Part shown: positions 8,496-17,299 of the stretch, piece after piece
Layout of the letters: each line of letters opens with the position of its first letter
How positions within the stretch are numbered: the first letter of the stretch is position 1
Assembly (NCBI GenBank): GCA_004134985.1
Contig: REGQ01000025.1
Span: 32,303 to 96,302, forward strand
Source: Paenibacillaceae bacterium
GTDB lineage: Bacteria > Bacillota > Bacilli > Paenibacillales > Paenibacillaceae
DNA: 64,000 nt
Reading direction: 5' to 3'
Notes under the pieces: generated by a model
What the model was told of the DNA's origin: nothing
Database searches by the model: none
What the model saw: the letters and a program-made list of their open reading frames with translations, nothing else
Program-made: the position numbers and the translations under genes

Positions 8496-8746
8496 CATCA
8501 AGGGATGCAATTACAGCAGCAGTACGGTATGAATAACTGAAGCTGTTTTGCGCCAGGCAAGGCTTGTTTTGGTAATTGCAATTCCGTGGGCAAGGTCAGT
8601 CGGTCAGTTCAGGGTGCACTATCATTCCATCAGGCGCTGTTGTAGAATGAAGAGAGACCAACAGACTCATTGTGTGTGAAGTCAGGCAGAACACAGCGCT
8701 GTTATTCACAGAAGTTGCAGACCATTAATCGGAAGGAGTATTCGGC

Positions 8747-9790
8747 ATGCCATCAAGCATATTGCAGAGCAAGGGAGTTCAGCGTCTGCTCATTATGGCC
8801 TTAATCGTACTGGTTTTGTACGGTATTCGCAGCGTAATCAATCTTATTCTGATTACGTTTATTTTCACTTACTTGATGGATCGGCTTGAAGGGGCAATTA
8901 TGCGAATTTCGAGCCGCTGGATGAAATTGAATCGCAAACTAGTTGTCGTTGTCCTATATGCAATTGTGTTCGCGAGTTTGTTTATCGGGCTGTATCGCTA
9001 CTCCCCCAAAATTGTATTTCAAATTTCACAGCTGATTAACCTTATTACCGATTTTCTGAATGATCCTCCTAAGGATAATGAGCTTATCCATTACATAGTG
9101 AGCTACTTCAGGGAAGCAAAAGCATCACAATATTTGGAGCAGGGGCTTGAGGTGCTGTACAAGTACATTACCAATATCGGCAAATGGAGTTTAAACATTT
9201 TCATGGCACTGATCCTCAGTTTGTTTTTCCTGCTTGAGAAGAATAGAATTATTGCATTCACCTCGAAATTCAGAAGAAGCAAAGTCAATACGATTTTTGC
9301 TGAGCTTGAATACTTTGCAAACCGGTTTGTGCGTTCCTTCGGCAAAGTGATTGAAGCGCAATTTTTGATTGCCATTGTCAATTGCGTACTCTCTGTCGTT
9401 GCGCTTTGGATTATGGGCTTCCCGCAATTGCTGGGCCTGGGCCTCATGATCTTCCTGCTCGGATTGATTCCGGTCGCAGGAGTCATTATTTCGCTTATCC
9501 CGCTTTGCACGATTGCGTATAGTTTGGGCGGATTGACACAAGTGATCTATGTTGTGATTATGATTGTTGTCATCCATGCGCTTGAAAGTTATGTATTGAA
9601 TCCCAAGCTGCTTTCTTCCAAAACCGATCTTCCGGTGTTTTACACGTTCGTGGTGCTGATCTTCTCCGAGCATTTCTTCGGCGTTTGGGGATTGATTGTC
9701 GGAATCCCGGTATTTATTTTCTTGCTTGATGTGCTTGGAGTAACGGAAGAAGAAAAACAAGCCAAACGGGAGTCGCTGCCGGACGCTTAG
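8747..9790 (+). CDS. AI-2E family transporter (YdbI/YtvI-like permease)
   Basis: This 347-residue integral membrane protein has the AI-2E exporter family pattern. An N-terminal helix pair (about 10-45 and 63-85) is followed by a soluble helical segment (about 95-145), then a cluster of helices including the conserved FGKVIEAQFLIAIVNCVLS and the end motif FFGVWGLIVGIPVFIFLLDVL. Members have been linked to autoinducer-2 export or Na+/H+ antiport, and the substrate here is not known. GGAAGGAG precedes the ATG. It is a single gene ending in a strong terminator. Confidence 0.85.
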   Translation: MPSSILQSKGVQRLLIMALIVLVLYGIRSVINLILITFIFTYLMDRLEGAIMRISSRWMKLNRKLVVVVLYAIVFASLFIGLYRYSPKIVFQISQLINLITDFLNDPPKDNELIHYIVSYFREAKASQYLEQGLEVLYKYITNIGKWSLNIFMALILSLFFLLEKNRIIAFTSKFRRSKVNTIFAELEYFANRFVRSFGKVIEAQFLIAIVNCVLSVVALWIMGFPQLLGLGLMIFLLGLIPVAGVIISLIPLCTIAYSLGGLTQVIYVVIMIVVIHALESYVLNPKLLSSKTDLPVFYTFVVLIFSEHFFGVWGLIVGIPVFIFLLDVLGVTEEEKQAKRESLPDA

Positions 9791-9860
9791 GTATGCTTAG
9801 CGTTTGGAGAGAGTAAAGGTTAGAGAACAAATCAACAGCAATGCGAGTTGCATCAATGTT

Positions 9861-9904
9861 AGGGAAGACTACCGCGTTAGGATGTGGTAGTCTTCCCTTA
9901 TTTT
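9861..9904 (+). terminator. Intrinsic terminator after the AI-2E family gene
   Basis: AGGGAAGACTACC at 9861-9873 pairs with GGTAGTCTTCCCT at 9886-9898, followed by TATTTTG. The convergent baeRF gene ends 40 bases further on. Confidence 0.85.
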
Positions 9905-9942
9905 GCGGTAACTTGGCTTTTCCGCTGCCGCTGGCATATTGA

Positions 9943-10827
9943 TTACAAGGCAGCGTACACTTCCTGCAGCACTTGCGGGCTGGGCATGCCGTTCATATTT
10001 TTGGATAGTACACGAGGTTTTCTGCCATTCAACTCTTTAGCCAATTCAGAGGTTAAGTTTGCCTCCCCCGTCAAGATCATCTCCTGCCATTCATTCCGCT
10101 TGTTGTGGCGTTCCAGGATGGGGGTCAGCCGGCGGAGCCATCTTTGCCGATTGGCCTCATAACGCTTGTCAAAGCGCTCGCGATGACTTGCGCTTGAAGC
10201 TTCGCGATGACCGCTCGCTAGGCCCTGGTATTGTTTCCAGTCCTCTTGCTCAGCATCCCACAGATAGTTCCACTCTCGAATGACTTGGCCAAGCGAGGCA
10301 TCGATAACGGTGATGCTTTCGCCACCGACTAGAATAATGCCGGCAGGGGGATACTGGTTTACTGCTGCTTCCAGCTCATCCAGACTCGGTTTGTCTGCCC
10401 AATAGAAAGAGTTGGGGAGCGGAACCTGCATCTTTTCGAACAGGAGAATACCGTGTGTCGGACAGGCAACGACGATAACACCGTTGCGCATGTCGTCACG
10501 GTGTGTTTCAAGGTGATGGTCTAACTGCTTGTGAAGTTTGGCCAGCTGTTGGGATTGTTCCAATGCGCCGGCTGCTTTAGCATAGTCCTGGAGACGGTTT
10601 ACACCATTTTTCAGATGAATTTTCCAGGGTGCTTGTTGTCCGCGCATGGGCTGGGTATTCAAATAAACGGTCAGTAGGTAGTGGTCAGGGGAAAATTCAC
10701 GTATCTTCAACGCTTCAAGTTTTTGCTTTACTGTCATGTAATAATCTACCTCCTTGCAGTATGGTATAGCTATTTCCTGCATACGGGTATCCAACAGATT
10801 TCCTTGAGTATCTTGCTGTGAAAGCAT
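9943..10827 (-). CDS. VLRF1/eRF1-like protein, bacterial archaeo-eukaryotic release factor family 10
   Basis: The 294-residue product matches my memory of the baeRF family 10 proteins, which are bacterial relatives of eRF1/Vms1. Members are suspected to act on ribosomes or peptidyl-tRNA, but family 10 function is not established. Features are YLLTVYLNTQP near the start, a helical segment (about 75-110), and the central VIVVACPTHGILLFEKMQVPLPNSFYWADKPSLDEL and PAGIILVGGESITVIDASLGQV. Two starts each have a good ribosome site: ATG 10827 (GGAGG, 8 bases) and in-frame ATG 10737 (AAGGAGG, 11 bases). The downstream start would remove a 30-residue N-terminal extension. Confidence 0.75.
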   Translation of the reverse strand: MLSQQDTQGNLLDTRMQEIAIPYCKEVDYYMTVKQKLEALKIREFSPDHYLLTVYLNTQPMRGQQAPWKIHLKNGVNRLQDYAKAAGALEQSQQLAKLHKQLDHHLETHRDDMRNGVIVVACPTHGILLFEKMQVPLPNSFYWADKPSLDELEAAVNQYPPAGIILVGGESITVIDASLGQVIREWNYLWDAEQEDWKQYQGLASGHREASSASHRERFDKRYEANRQRWLRRLTPILERHNKRNEWQEMILTGEANLTSELAKELNGRKPRVLSKNMNGMPSPQVLQEVYAAL

Positions 10828-10904
10828 ATGCTTGTCCTCCCTACTTACCCCGGGCAGCGGCTAATGAAACGGTGCCGGGCAACAGGGGGCGGAACCGCTG
10901 GGCA

Positions 10905-10933
10905 ATGACGAACCTCCGTTATTTTGTTACAAT
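10905..10933 (+). promoter_or_regulatory. Predicted SigA promoter of the mscS-like gene
   Basis: ATGACG at 10905-10910, a 17-base spacer, and TACAAT at 10928-10933. The coding start is 33 bases downstream. Confidence 0.5.
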
Positions 10934-10965
10934 GAGGACAGGCAGAATGTCTCGGGAGGTAAGGT

Positions 10966-11874
10966 ATGGATTTGCTGGAACCGCTGGCTGAGGAAGCCAG
11001 ACGGATGAAATGGTTTACGTTGGAGTTTTGGATGGATGCTTTTTATTTTGTAATGAACAAAGGGATGGCCCTCCTTGTCATCTTCATATTGACATGGTTG
11101 GCATTGAAGCTTCGGAAAGTGCTGATCAAGCGGGTATTTGCACTTGCCAAACTGCCCCCGAAGCAGCGCAGCACACTGGAAGCACTGCTGCTCTCTTTTA
11201 CAAGATACATGTTGTTTATCATTGCATTAATGATGTGTTTAAGCAACGTGGGCTTGGAAATCGGCCCGATTATCGCGAGTGCTGGTGTGATCGGTCTTGC
11301 GGTCGGTTTTGGCGCTCAGACGTTGGTGAAAGATTTGATTACCGGTTTCTTTATTATTTTTGAGGATCAGTTTTCGGTAGGTGATTATGTATCGATTAAT
11401 AATGGGCTAATTAATGGCACCGTTATCGATGTTGGCTTACGCGCGACCAAAATTCGGACGTGGGCCCAGCATGTTGTTGTCATTCAAAATTCGGAAATAC
11501 ATACGAGCCAGAACTTTAATCGGGAGCGGATGAGAGCGATTGTGAATGTCAGTGTGCCATACGAAACCGATCCGGCCGATATTGAGCGCGCGGTCAGAGC
11601 TGTATCCAATCGCATGGTTAGCCAAATGCCGCATTTGTTTTTGCTGGATGACGAAGAGCAGGTTGTCGAGCCTCCGCAGCTGTACGGAATAACCGATGTG
11701 GAGAATAATGCGCTCGGGGCCAAATATGCAGTGGTTTGTTTGGTGAAAGACGATCACTATTGGACTGCGTGCAAAGAAATGAGAAAAATGCTGGTTGAGG
11801 AACTTCGCATCAGCAAGGTGGAGTTCTCCTACCCAAGGCGTGCAATAAAGCAGGAGTCGCAAGCTGGCTGGTAG
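10966..11874 (+). CDS. MscS family small-conductance mechanosensitive channel
   Basis: MscS channels open under membrane tension and release solutes during osmotic downshock. The 302-residue protein has helices at about 33-47, 75-92 and 97-125. It contains the pore-lining TM3 pattern IGPIIASAGVIGLAVGFGAQTLVKDLITGFFIIFEDQFSVGDYV, the best-conserved part of the family. A beta domain (INGTVIDVGLRATKIRTW) and an alpha/beta C-terminal domain follow. The ATG follows GGGAGGTAAGG. An MFS exporter gene starts 37 bases after the stop and is probably in the same operon. Confidence 0.92.
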   Translation: MDLLEPLAEEARRMKWFTLEFWMDAFYFVMNKGMALLVIFILTWLALKLRKVLIKRVFALAKLPPKQRSTLEALLLSFTRYMLFIIALMMCLSNVGLEIGPIIASAGVIGLAVGFGAQTLVKDLITGFFIIFEDQFSVGDYVSINNGLINGTVIDVGLRATKIRTWAQHVVVIQNSEIHTSQNFNRERMRAIVNVSVPYETDPADIERAVRAVSNRMVSQMPHLFLLDDEEQVVEPPQLYGITDVENNALGAKYAVVCLVKDDHYWTACKEMRKMLVEELRISKVEFSYPRRAIKQESQAGW

Positions 11875-11911
11875 GGGAAATAAGATTAGGCAAGCCATAA
11901 GGAGAGTCATA

Positions 11912-13459
11912 ATGGGCAACCGAGGTGTAGGAATGGAAGGTAAGCAAGTAAAAGTCAATCCGAACTGGACGGTGGCGGCGCTGCTGCTCAGTTTGTTCAT
12001 GGCGGCGCTTGACCAGACGATTGTCGCTACGGCAATGCCCACCATCGTAGGTGAATTCGGCGGCTACAAGCAGATGGTTTGGGTGTTCTCAGCGTATATG
12101 ATTGCAAGTGTAGTAGTTACGCCGATTTTCGGGAAGCTGTCCGATATGTACGGTCGCAAACGATTTTTTCTGCTGGGACTCGGTATTTTTCTAATCAGTT
12201 CCATGCTGTGCGGGCTGGCAAACAATATGACACAGCTTATTCTGTTTCGAGCTTTGCAGGGAATCGGAGGCGGCGCGATTATGCCGCTGTGCTTTGCTGT
12301 AATTTTTGATATTTTCCCACCAGAAAAACGGGGCAAAATGAACGGGCTGCTCGGTTCCGTGTTCGGCGTGTCCAGCGTATTCGGTCCGATGGCAGGGGCG
12401 TTCTTCACGGACAAACTGGATTGGCGCTGGATTTTTTATATTAATCTGCCGATTGGGATCATCGCTTGTACGCTGTTTATTGTCTTCTTCAAGGAGGCAG
12501 GCAACAAACGCAAGCAGACCGTCGATTGGCTCGGTGCAGGCTTGCTTGCTGCCACCATTCTAAGCTTGATGTTCGCGCTGGAGATGGGCGGTACAACCTA
12601 TGGTTGGGGTTCGCTGCAGATTATTGGATTACTTGCTGGGTTTATCGTCTTTCTGGCACTGTTTCTGGTCGTGGAACGCAAGGCGGCCAATCCGATTGTG
12701 GCGACGAACTTGTTTCGCAACAAGGTGTTTACGATCAGTCAGCTAGGCAGCTTCTGTTACGGGGGGATCATGATTGCCGGGATGACCTACATCCCGATTT
12801 TCGTCCAAGGCGTCTATGGCGGCTCAGCGAGCTCTGCCGGACAGACGCTTACGCCGATGATGGTAGGGGTAGTTGCCAGCAGTTTGATTGGCGGGCGGTT
12901 TGTCGGGAAATTCATGTTCCGGAATATTATGCTCGTATCAATCGCGATTCTGTTCATTTCCTTATTCCTGCTAAGTACAATCACTGCGGATACGGAGCGT
13001 TGGATGCTGACTATCTATATGGTGTTTGTAGGTCTTGGCATCGGCGTCAATTTTGTTGTATTTAATATGTCAACGCTGCATGGGGTAGGTTCTGACTACA
13101 AAGGCGCCGCCGCATCGATGATCATTTTCTTTCGGACAATCGGCTCGGCGCTCGGCATTACCATATTTGGGGTAATCCAGACGAGTCGCATGAAGGAGAA
13201 TATCGCGGGTATCGTGGAAGATCCGACGATGGCCGAACAATTAGGGGATCCGCAGGCCTTGCTGCAGCCTGCGATACGGGTCATGTTTACACCCGAACAG
13301 CTGCAGGCGATGACCTCCGGGCTAGCCAACTCGATCGCCCATGTATTCCAGTGGGCCATCCTGCTGCCGGCAGTCGCTCTGGTATTGGTTCTAATGATGG
13401 GACGCGCCAGGATCGAGAAGACGGATCAGCGGCCGGAATCCAGCCCTGTACAGCACTGA
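11912..13459 (+). CDS. MFS drug exporter, DHA2 (EmrB/QacA) family
   Basis: The 515-residue protein fits a 14-helix drug:H+ antiporter. It starts with the family motif LDQTIVATAMPTIVGEFGG (about 33-51). It continues with GKLSDMYGRKRFFLLG, the loop 2-3 motif A, and ALQGIGGGAIMPLCFAVIFDIFPPEKRGKMNG, containing motif B and the antiporter motif C region (VFGVSSVFGPMAGAFFTD). Likely role: efflux of toxic or amphiphilic compounds. AAGGAG precedes the ATG at 11912. It probably shares a transcript with the MscS gene and ends at a clear terminator. Confidence 0.9.
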   Translation: MGNRGVGMEGKQVKVNPNWTVAALLLSLFMAALDQTIVATAMPTIVGEFGGYKQMVWVFSAYMIASVVVTPIFGKLSDMYGRKRFFLLGLGIFLISSMLCGLANNMTQLILFRALQGIGGGAIMPLCFAVIFDIFPPEKRGKMNGLLGSVFGVSSVFGPMAGAFFTDKLDWRWIFYINLPIGIIACTLFIVFFKEAGNKRKQTVDWLGAGLLAATILSLMFALEMGGTTYGWGSLQIIGLLAGFIVFLALFLVVERKAANPIVATNLFRNKVFTISQLGSFCYGGIMIAGMTYIPIFVQGVYGGSASSAGQTLTPMMVGVVASSLIGGRFVGKFMFRNIMLVSIAILFISLFLLSTITADTERWMLTIYMVFVGLGIGVNFVVFNMSTLHGVGSDYKGAAASMIIFFRTIGSALGITIFGVIQTSRMKENIAGIVEDPTMAEQLGDPQALLQPAIRVMFTPEQLQAMTSGLANSIAHVFQWAILLPAVALVLVLMMGRARIEKTDQRPESSPVQH

Positions 13460-13463
13460 ATTC

Positions 13464-13510
13464 AAAAGGGAGCACAGACTGCCGCAGCCGCGGCGCCTGT
13501 GCTCCCTTTT
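13464..13510. terminator. Terminator between the MFS exporter and the sigma/anti-sigma operon
   Basis: AAAAGGGAGCACAG at 13464-13477 pairs with CTGTGCTCCCTTTT at 13497-13510. The A and T tails on both arms make it work in both directions between convergent genes. Confidence 0.85.
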
Positions 13511-13550
13511 AAATTAATAATTCAAGCAATTCAATTTAATCGAAGGCTGA

Positions 13551-14876
13551 CTAATTCGTCTCCAACAGATCCTTCGCTTCCGTCTTCCAACGTTCCACAT
13601 AGAGCGGAGCGCCAGCCCATTGCATCATAACAATCGATTCGTTAGGCTTCAGCTCAATTTCCAGAGACGGTGACTCTGACAAACCGCCGCCATTCAAATA
13701 GAAATGGAGTTTGGAGTTTGCCACAATGGCTACAATGTCTTCAGCGGAAGATGAGAATGCATCGGTGGCTTCCGGCTGGCGCTGCCAAATTTCCTCCCAA
13801 GGGACTGATAAACGATCAAAGGAGGCGACAGATTTCGGGAGCGCGGTAAGCAAGTCCTTTAATTCGAAATTCAGCTTGTTCGATGACAGTATGTCCAGTA
13901 CAGCTTCCTGGCCGACCCAGCGTCCTGGCTTTCTAATAATCGTCCAATTGTCATGATAGGAGGTATAGCGACTTTCGCTGTTCACCGATTGCAGCATCAC
14001 ATCCTCCAGAGAAACATGGGCCTCTTGCTGAACATCAAAATCAAGGGAAGTTCTGCCTTTGAGCATTTCAATCTGCTTCACCCATAAAAATTGCTGCTCT
14101 ACGCTTTGCTCAGCCTCCGTAGCATCAGTGGCTACGGTCTGCTCGACGGCAACGAACTGATTGCCTGCAAAGGTCAGTTTTTCATTAATCAGCAACGGTT
14201 TCTGCTCCTCGTCACGGGCATCAGAAGTCGGTAACGGGGCTTCCTCAAGCTGCTTGAAATCTAATGCTGTCTTCTCCCGGGCATCGGCCTGTTCCTGCAA
14301 CAAAAGCGCCGGCGGGTCGGATGGCTTGCCATCAGCTGCAGGATAAGCGGAGAGGATCGATACCTCTTTGCCTTGTTTGTTCCCTTTGACAGGCTCAATC
14401 ATCCAGAAATCCTGTCCAAAAGGCAGCAGGATGCCGTCGCCTTCTTTCATTGTAGTTAAGTGTCCTTCATCAGCAGCGACGAGAATGGTGCGGTAATCGC
14501 TATGTGCAGGCTCGCTCCCCCCACCTTCGTGATCGGTCCGGAGGCCGACGAGCAGGGCAGAGCGAAAAGCGGCGTCAGGATCAAGAACAGACGTAAAGGC
14601 CCCAGCGTTGGAAGTATTATGATTTGCGGCGAATTGATCTTTGACATGGCCCTGCAATGGATGCCGGGGCAGCCCGTTAATAAGAAACACGGTCAGTAAA
14701 ACCAGTACAGCAGCTGCGCCAGACCAGGAGCAAATCGCCCGCCAGTTCTGCCGCTTGGCCGGGCCGCCGTGGTCGGCCATTTGCAGTATGTTATATTTCA
14801 GTTCGTCATTGAATCCACCATGCTTCAAAGGTCCTCTTGCCAAATCCCGGCGCAAATCGTTATCGCTCGGTTCCAT
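13551..14876 (-). CDS. Membrane protein overlapping the ECF sigma gene, probable anti-sigma partner
   Basis: The 441-residue product has a cytoplasmic N-terminus (about 1-47) with DLARGPLKHGGFNDELKYNILQMA. A single membrane helix (about 50-66) is followed by a large extracytoplasmic region with no domain I can name. Its ATG overlaps the sigma gene by 17 bases, so the two are translationally coupled. This arrangement is the usual one for a membrane anti-sigma factor that holds its ECF sigma until an envelope signal arrives. The role is inferred from position and topology. No zinc-binding HxxxCxxC motif is present, and the ectodomain is larger than in typical anti-sigma factors. Confidence 0.65.
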   Translation of the reverse strand: MEPSDNDLRRDLARGPLKHGGFNDELKYNILQMADHGGPAKRQNWRAICSWSGAAAVLVLLTVFLINGLPRHPLQGHVKDQFAANHNTSNAGAFTSVLDPDAAFRSALLVGLRTDHEGGGSEPAHSDYRTILVAADEGHLTTMKEGDGILLPFGQDFWMIEPVKGNKQGKEVSILSAYPAADGKPSDPPALLLQEQADAREKTALDFKQLEEAPLPTSDARDEEQKPLLINEKLTFAGNQFVAVEQTVATDATEAEQSVEQQFLWVKQIEMLKGRTSLDFDVQQEAHVSLEDVMLQSVNSESRYTSYHDNWTIIRKPGRWVGQEAVLDILSSNKLNFELKDLLTALPKSVASFDRLSVPWEEIWQRQPEATDAFSSSAEDIVAIVANSKLHFYLNGGGLSESPSLEIELKPNESIVMMQWAGAPLYVERWKTEAKDLLETN

Positions 14877-15423
14877 CGTTGTGTCGCTCCTTTAGTTTTG
14901 CAAGTTTCAAGCGCGCGTGGTGCAGTCTTGATTTGACTGTACCTTCACTGACGTCCAGCACTTTGGCAATCTCTTTCATCGACAGCTGGTGATGCGCGAA
15001 CAAAATAATTGCTTCCCTGTATTTGGCCGGAAGTTCCAGCACCATCTCCCACAGACGATTGACAGTTTCAGTGGCGATAACCTCCTGTTCGGCAGAAGGC
15101 TCACCTGCATCTGAAGCAAAAAAGTCAACAAGGGTTATTCGTCTGAAATAGGCGGATCGGCGATAGTCCAACACGGTGTTGCGAGTGATTGTCAGCAGCC
15201 ATGTTTTCAGAGAGGATTCACTGCGAAAGGTGAACAAGCTCCGGTAAACCTTCAAGAAAACATCCTGTGTCACGTCGTCGGCCAGTTCTCGTTTGCGGGT
15301 CATGCTGTAGGCGTAGTTCCAGACGTCTTTACCGTACACAGTCATTAATTCACTCAAGATGGTCTTCTTATCATCGCTATCAGTTAAAGTTTTTAAATAA
15401 TCAAAATCTGCATCGGAGTTCAA
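14860..15423 (-). CDS. ECF-type RNA polymerase sigma factor
   Basis: This is a group 4 sigma factor (about 187 residues) that redirects RNA polymerase to a small regulon, usually for envelope stress. Region 2 is DVWNYAYSMTRKRELADDVTQDVFLKVYRSLFTF with SLKTWLLTITRNTVLDYRR. Region 4 is ELPAKYREAIILFAHHQLSMKEIAKVLDVSEGTVKSRLHHARLKL. Translation is placed at TTG 15423 because AGAGGTGG ends 6 bases before it. A GTG at 15432 lies inside that ribosome site. It resembles SigX/SigM-type factors, but the exact class is uncertain. Confidence 0.92.
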   Translation of the reverse strand: MNSDADFDYLKTLTDSDDKKTILSELMTVYGKDVWNYAYSMTRKRELADDVTQDVFLKVYRSLFTFRSESSLKTWLLTITRNTVLDYRRSAYFRRITLVDFFASDAGEPSAEQEVIATETVNRLWEMVLELPAKYREAIILFAHHQLSMKEIAKVLDVSEGTVKSRLHHARLKLAKLKERHNDGTER

Positions 15424-15444
15424 AACTGCCACCTCTATGTAATC

Positions 15445-15470
15445 GACGTTTCAAATATCGATCCGGTTCA
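15445..15470 (-). promoter_or_regulatory. Candidate autoregulatory ECF promoter
   Basis: On the minus strand TGAACC at 15470-15465 is followed by 16 bases and CGTC at 15448-15445. This is close to the TGAAAC-N16/17-CGTC pattern of ECF promoters. The start near 15438 leaves a leader of only about 15 bases before the TTG start. Confidence 0.5.
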
Positions 15471-15502
15471 TTATTTTATTATCCGCTCCTTTATTTCGAG
15501 GA

Positions 15503-15541
15503 AACACAAAAGCCGGGGCTCCTGTTTTGAGGAGAACCGGC
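15503..15541 (-). terminator. Terminator after the polysaccharide deacetylase gene
   Basis: Read on the minus strand, GCCGG...CTCC pairs with GGAG...CCGGC and is followed by TTTTGTGTTT. It sits 118 bases past the deacetylase stop and upstream of the sigma gene promoter. Confidence 0.7.
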
Positions 15542-15658
15542 GTGATGTTTTCGCCTGCGCGAATCCCCGGAAACAACGGATATGAGTCCATTATAACGGA
15601 TAACTGAAGCCGCGGGGGGAATTATTTTTTCCAAATTTGTTGATAAAAAATTTCCTGA

Positions 15659-16789
15659 CTATTTGTAATCTTCCATTTCTTCCATTGTTACAAAAGTATA
15701 GCCTGCCGCCTTGAAATAGGCAATGACATCGGGCAGAACCTCAACCGTGTTATCCAGCTTGCCGCCCTTGCCTCCGAAGGTGTGCATCAGTACAATGACC
15801 CCTGATTTGGCAGGCCCCTGATGGGCTTGTGTTTTGACGATCTCCATAATCTCTTCCGGTTTCGAACCCGCCCAGTCGCGGGTATCGACATTCCAGCCAG
15901 CCAAGTGCCGGTTGTTTTCTTTCAAATACTGTTTAAGAATGTCTGAGGAAGCGCCATAGGGAGCGCGGAACAATAATGGAATCTGGCCGATCGCTTCTTC
16001 GATCAACTGATCCGTTTCTTCAATATTAGTCTCCACATCTTTTCTGGTCAGCTTGGAGAAATTGGCATGATCGAAACTATGATTGCCGACGGCATGGCCT
16101 TCATCCACAATTTGCTGGACAATTTCCGGATACCGTTTAACTTGTTTTCCTACCAGGAAGAACGTTGCTTTGATCTCTTCTTCTTTCAAAATTTCAAGCA
16201 CTTGCTGGGTGTATTTCGCATCCGGCCCATCGTCAAATGTCAATGCAACTTGTTTCACGAATCCATTCTCATCCGTTTCGATGTCCTCCCTGCCTGTTAC
16301 CGGCGGCTGCACACCGATACCTGCTCCCGGCTCCGTATTTTCTTGCGGGTTGGGAGTTTCGGTGCCTGGAACACTGTTGCCTGGCTGTTCTTGGCCATCC
16401 GTCGGTTGTTCGGGTACAATCCCATCCACTGCGCTGCCTGGTGTTTGCGGATCGGGGCTCTCCCCGGTTCCAGTAGTATCCGCGGGAGGCGTCTCGACCA
16501 CATCGGTACCACTGCCTGGCGCACCGCTGTCCTGCCCGCCGCTTAGACTCTCTTTGCCTGTTGTTACGCCGCCCGATTCTCCTGTTGATCCTGACAAGTT
16601 GGTCTGTAGGACAGTCTTCGAATCAGGTGCGCTGTCGGCTGCTGCAGTAGATACAGTCTCCACAACTTTGTTTGGCATTAACAGCATGACGGCAAGCATG
16701 CAAGCAAAGGCCGCAGCGATCAGCCACAGCAGCCAACCGGCCGGACCAGGCATCCATGTTTTCTTCATTTCTACAATCTTTGCAATCAC
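15659..16789 (-). CDS. Membrane-anchored polysaccharide deacetylase (CE4/NodB domain)
   Basis: CE4 enzymes remove acetyl groups from cell wall sugars such as peptidoglycan GlcNAc/MurNAc or chitin fragments. The 376-residue product has an N-terminal membrane anchor (about 18-38), a low-complexity Gly/Thr/Pro/Glu linker (about 42-165), and a complete NodB domain (about 180-375). Motif 1 is TFDDGPD at 184-190 with catalytic D187. The metal His residues are H237 and H241 in GNHSFDHANF, and motif 3 is RAPYGA at 275-280. It starts with GTG at 16789 after GAGGAGC. Two Spo0A-box-like sites lie about 100 bases upstream. The wall substrate is not known. Confidence 0.9.
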   Translation of the reverse strand: MIAKIVEMKKTWMPGPAGWLLWLIAAAFACMLAVMLLMPNKVVETVSTAAADSAPDSKTVLQTNLSGSTGESGGVTTGKESLSGGQDSGAPGSGTDVVETPPADTTGTGESPDPQTPGSAVDGIVPEQPTDGQEQPGNSVPGTETPNPQENTEPGAGIGVQPPVTGREDIETDENGFVKQVALTFDDGPDAKYTQQVLEILKEEEIKATFFLVGKQVKRYPEIVQQIVDEGHAVGNHSFDHANFSKLTRKDVETNIEETDQLIEEAIGQIPLLFRAPYGASSDILKQYLKENNRHLAGWNVDTRDWAGSKPEEIMEIVKTQAHQGPAKSGVIVLMHTFGGKGGKLDNTVEVLPDVIAYFKAAGYTFVTMEEMEDYK

Positions 16790-16882
16790 TTTTTGATCCG
16801 CTCCTCTGCTGTCGTTGTCAATCCCGGGTCGAATTAAACACTCTCACACATACAGACGTTGCAAGTCAGAAAATGGTTCAAA

Positions 16883-16905
16883 TTGTCGAATAATAATTTG
16901 TCGAT
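16883..16905. promoter_or_regulatory. Two Spo0A-box-like sites upstream of the deacetylase
   Basis: TTGTCGAA at 16883-16890 contains a perfect TGTCGAA box. TTGTCGAT at 16898-16905 is a one-mismatch copy in the same orientation. The deacetylase gene starts 94 bases away on the minus strand. Binding is untested. Confidence 0.35.
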
Positions 16906-17104
16906 TTTTCGGGTGATTTTTGGCTATGTATTTGGAAATATTACCGTGGCCAATACATAAGAATTTCAGATCAACAGAGCATATTCGGCCTGTGGAAATA
17001 TATGCGGGGACAACCTGTAATTTTGTGTGATTTGCAGGGCGGAAGAGCCTGCTGCATGCCGAGTGCTTGAGGAGGGGGAACTGCCTGGTATTTACAGCAA
17101 GGTT
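16906..17104. other. Non-coding stretch, no feature recognised
   Basis: Part of the 814-base gap between the deacetylase and lhr genes. I see no ribosome site with an open frame, no tRNA and no clear hairpin here. The rest of the gap holds two repeat arrays and a terminator, listed separately. Confidence 0.6.
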
Positions 17105-17168
17105 TTCACTGCAAGGCTTAACTGCAAGAGCTTTAACTGCAAGAGCTTAACTGCAAGGGTTTAACTGC
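17105..17168. repeat. Short tandem repeat, about 4.5 units of 14-15 bases
   Basis: The unit TTAACTGCAAGAGC recurs at 17118, 17133, 17147 and, truncated, 17161. A diverged copy (TTCACTGCAAGGC) sits at 17105. The near 14-base period is not a multiple of three, which argues against coding. Confidence 0.75.
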
Positions 17169-17299
17169 ATCAGTCTGCCGGGTACAGCACCAGCGAAACG
17201 AACGTTTCTTCGAGCGGGAAGGAGGTTTGGAGGGCGAACGTTCCGCTGATATGAAACGAAACCTGTCAAGGCATGACTGCTGCATCACGTTTTTGGCGC

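Noticed and set aside
9191..9760. Long frame antisense to the AI-2E family gene
   Set aside because: Composition is typical of antisense shadow (Asn/Gln/His-rich), with no ribosome site or promoter.
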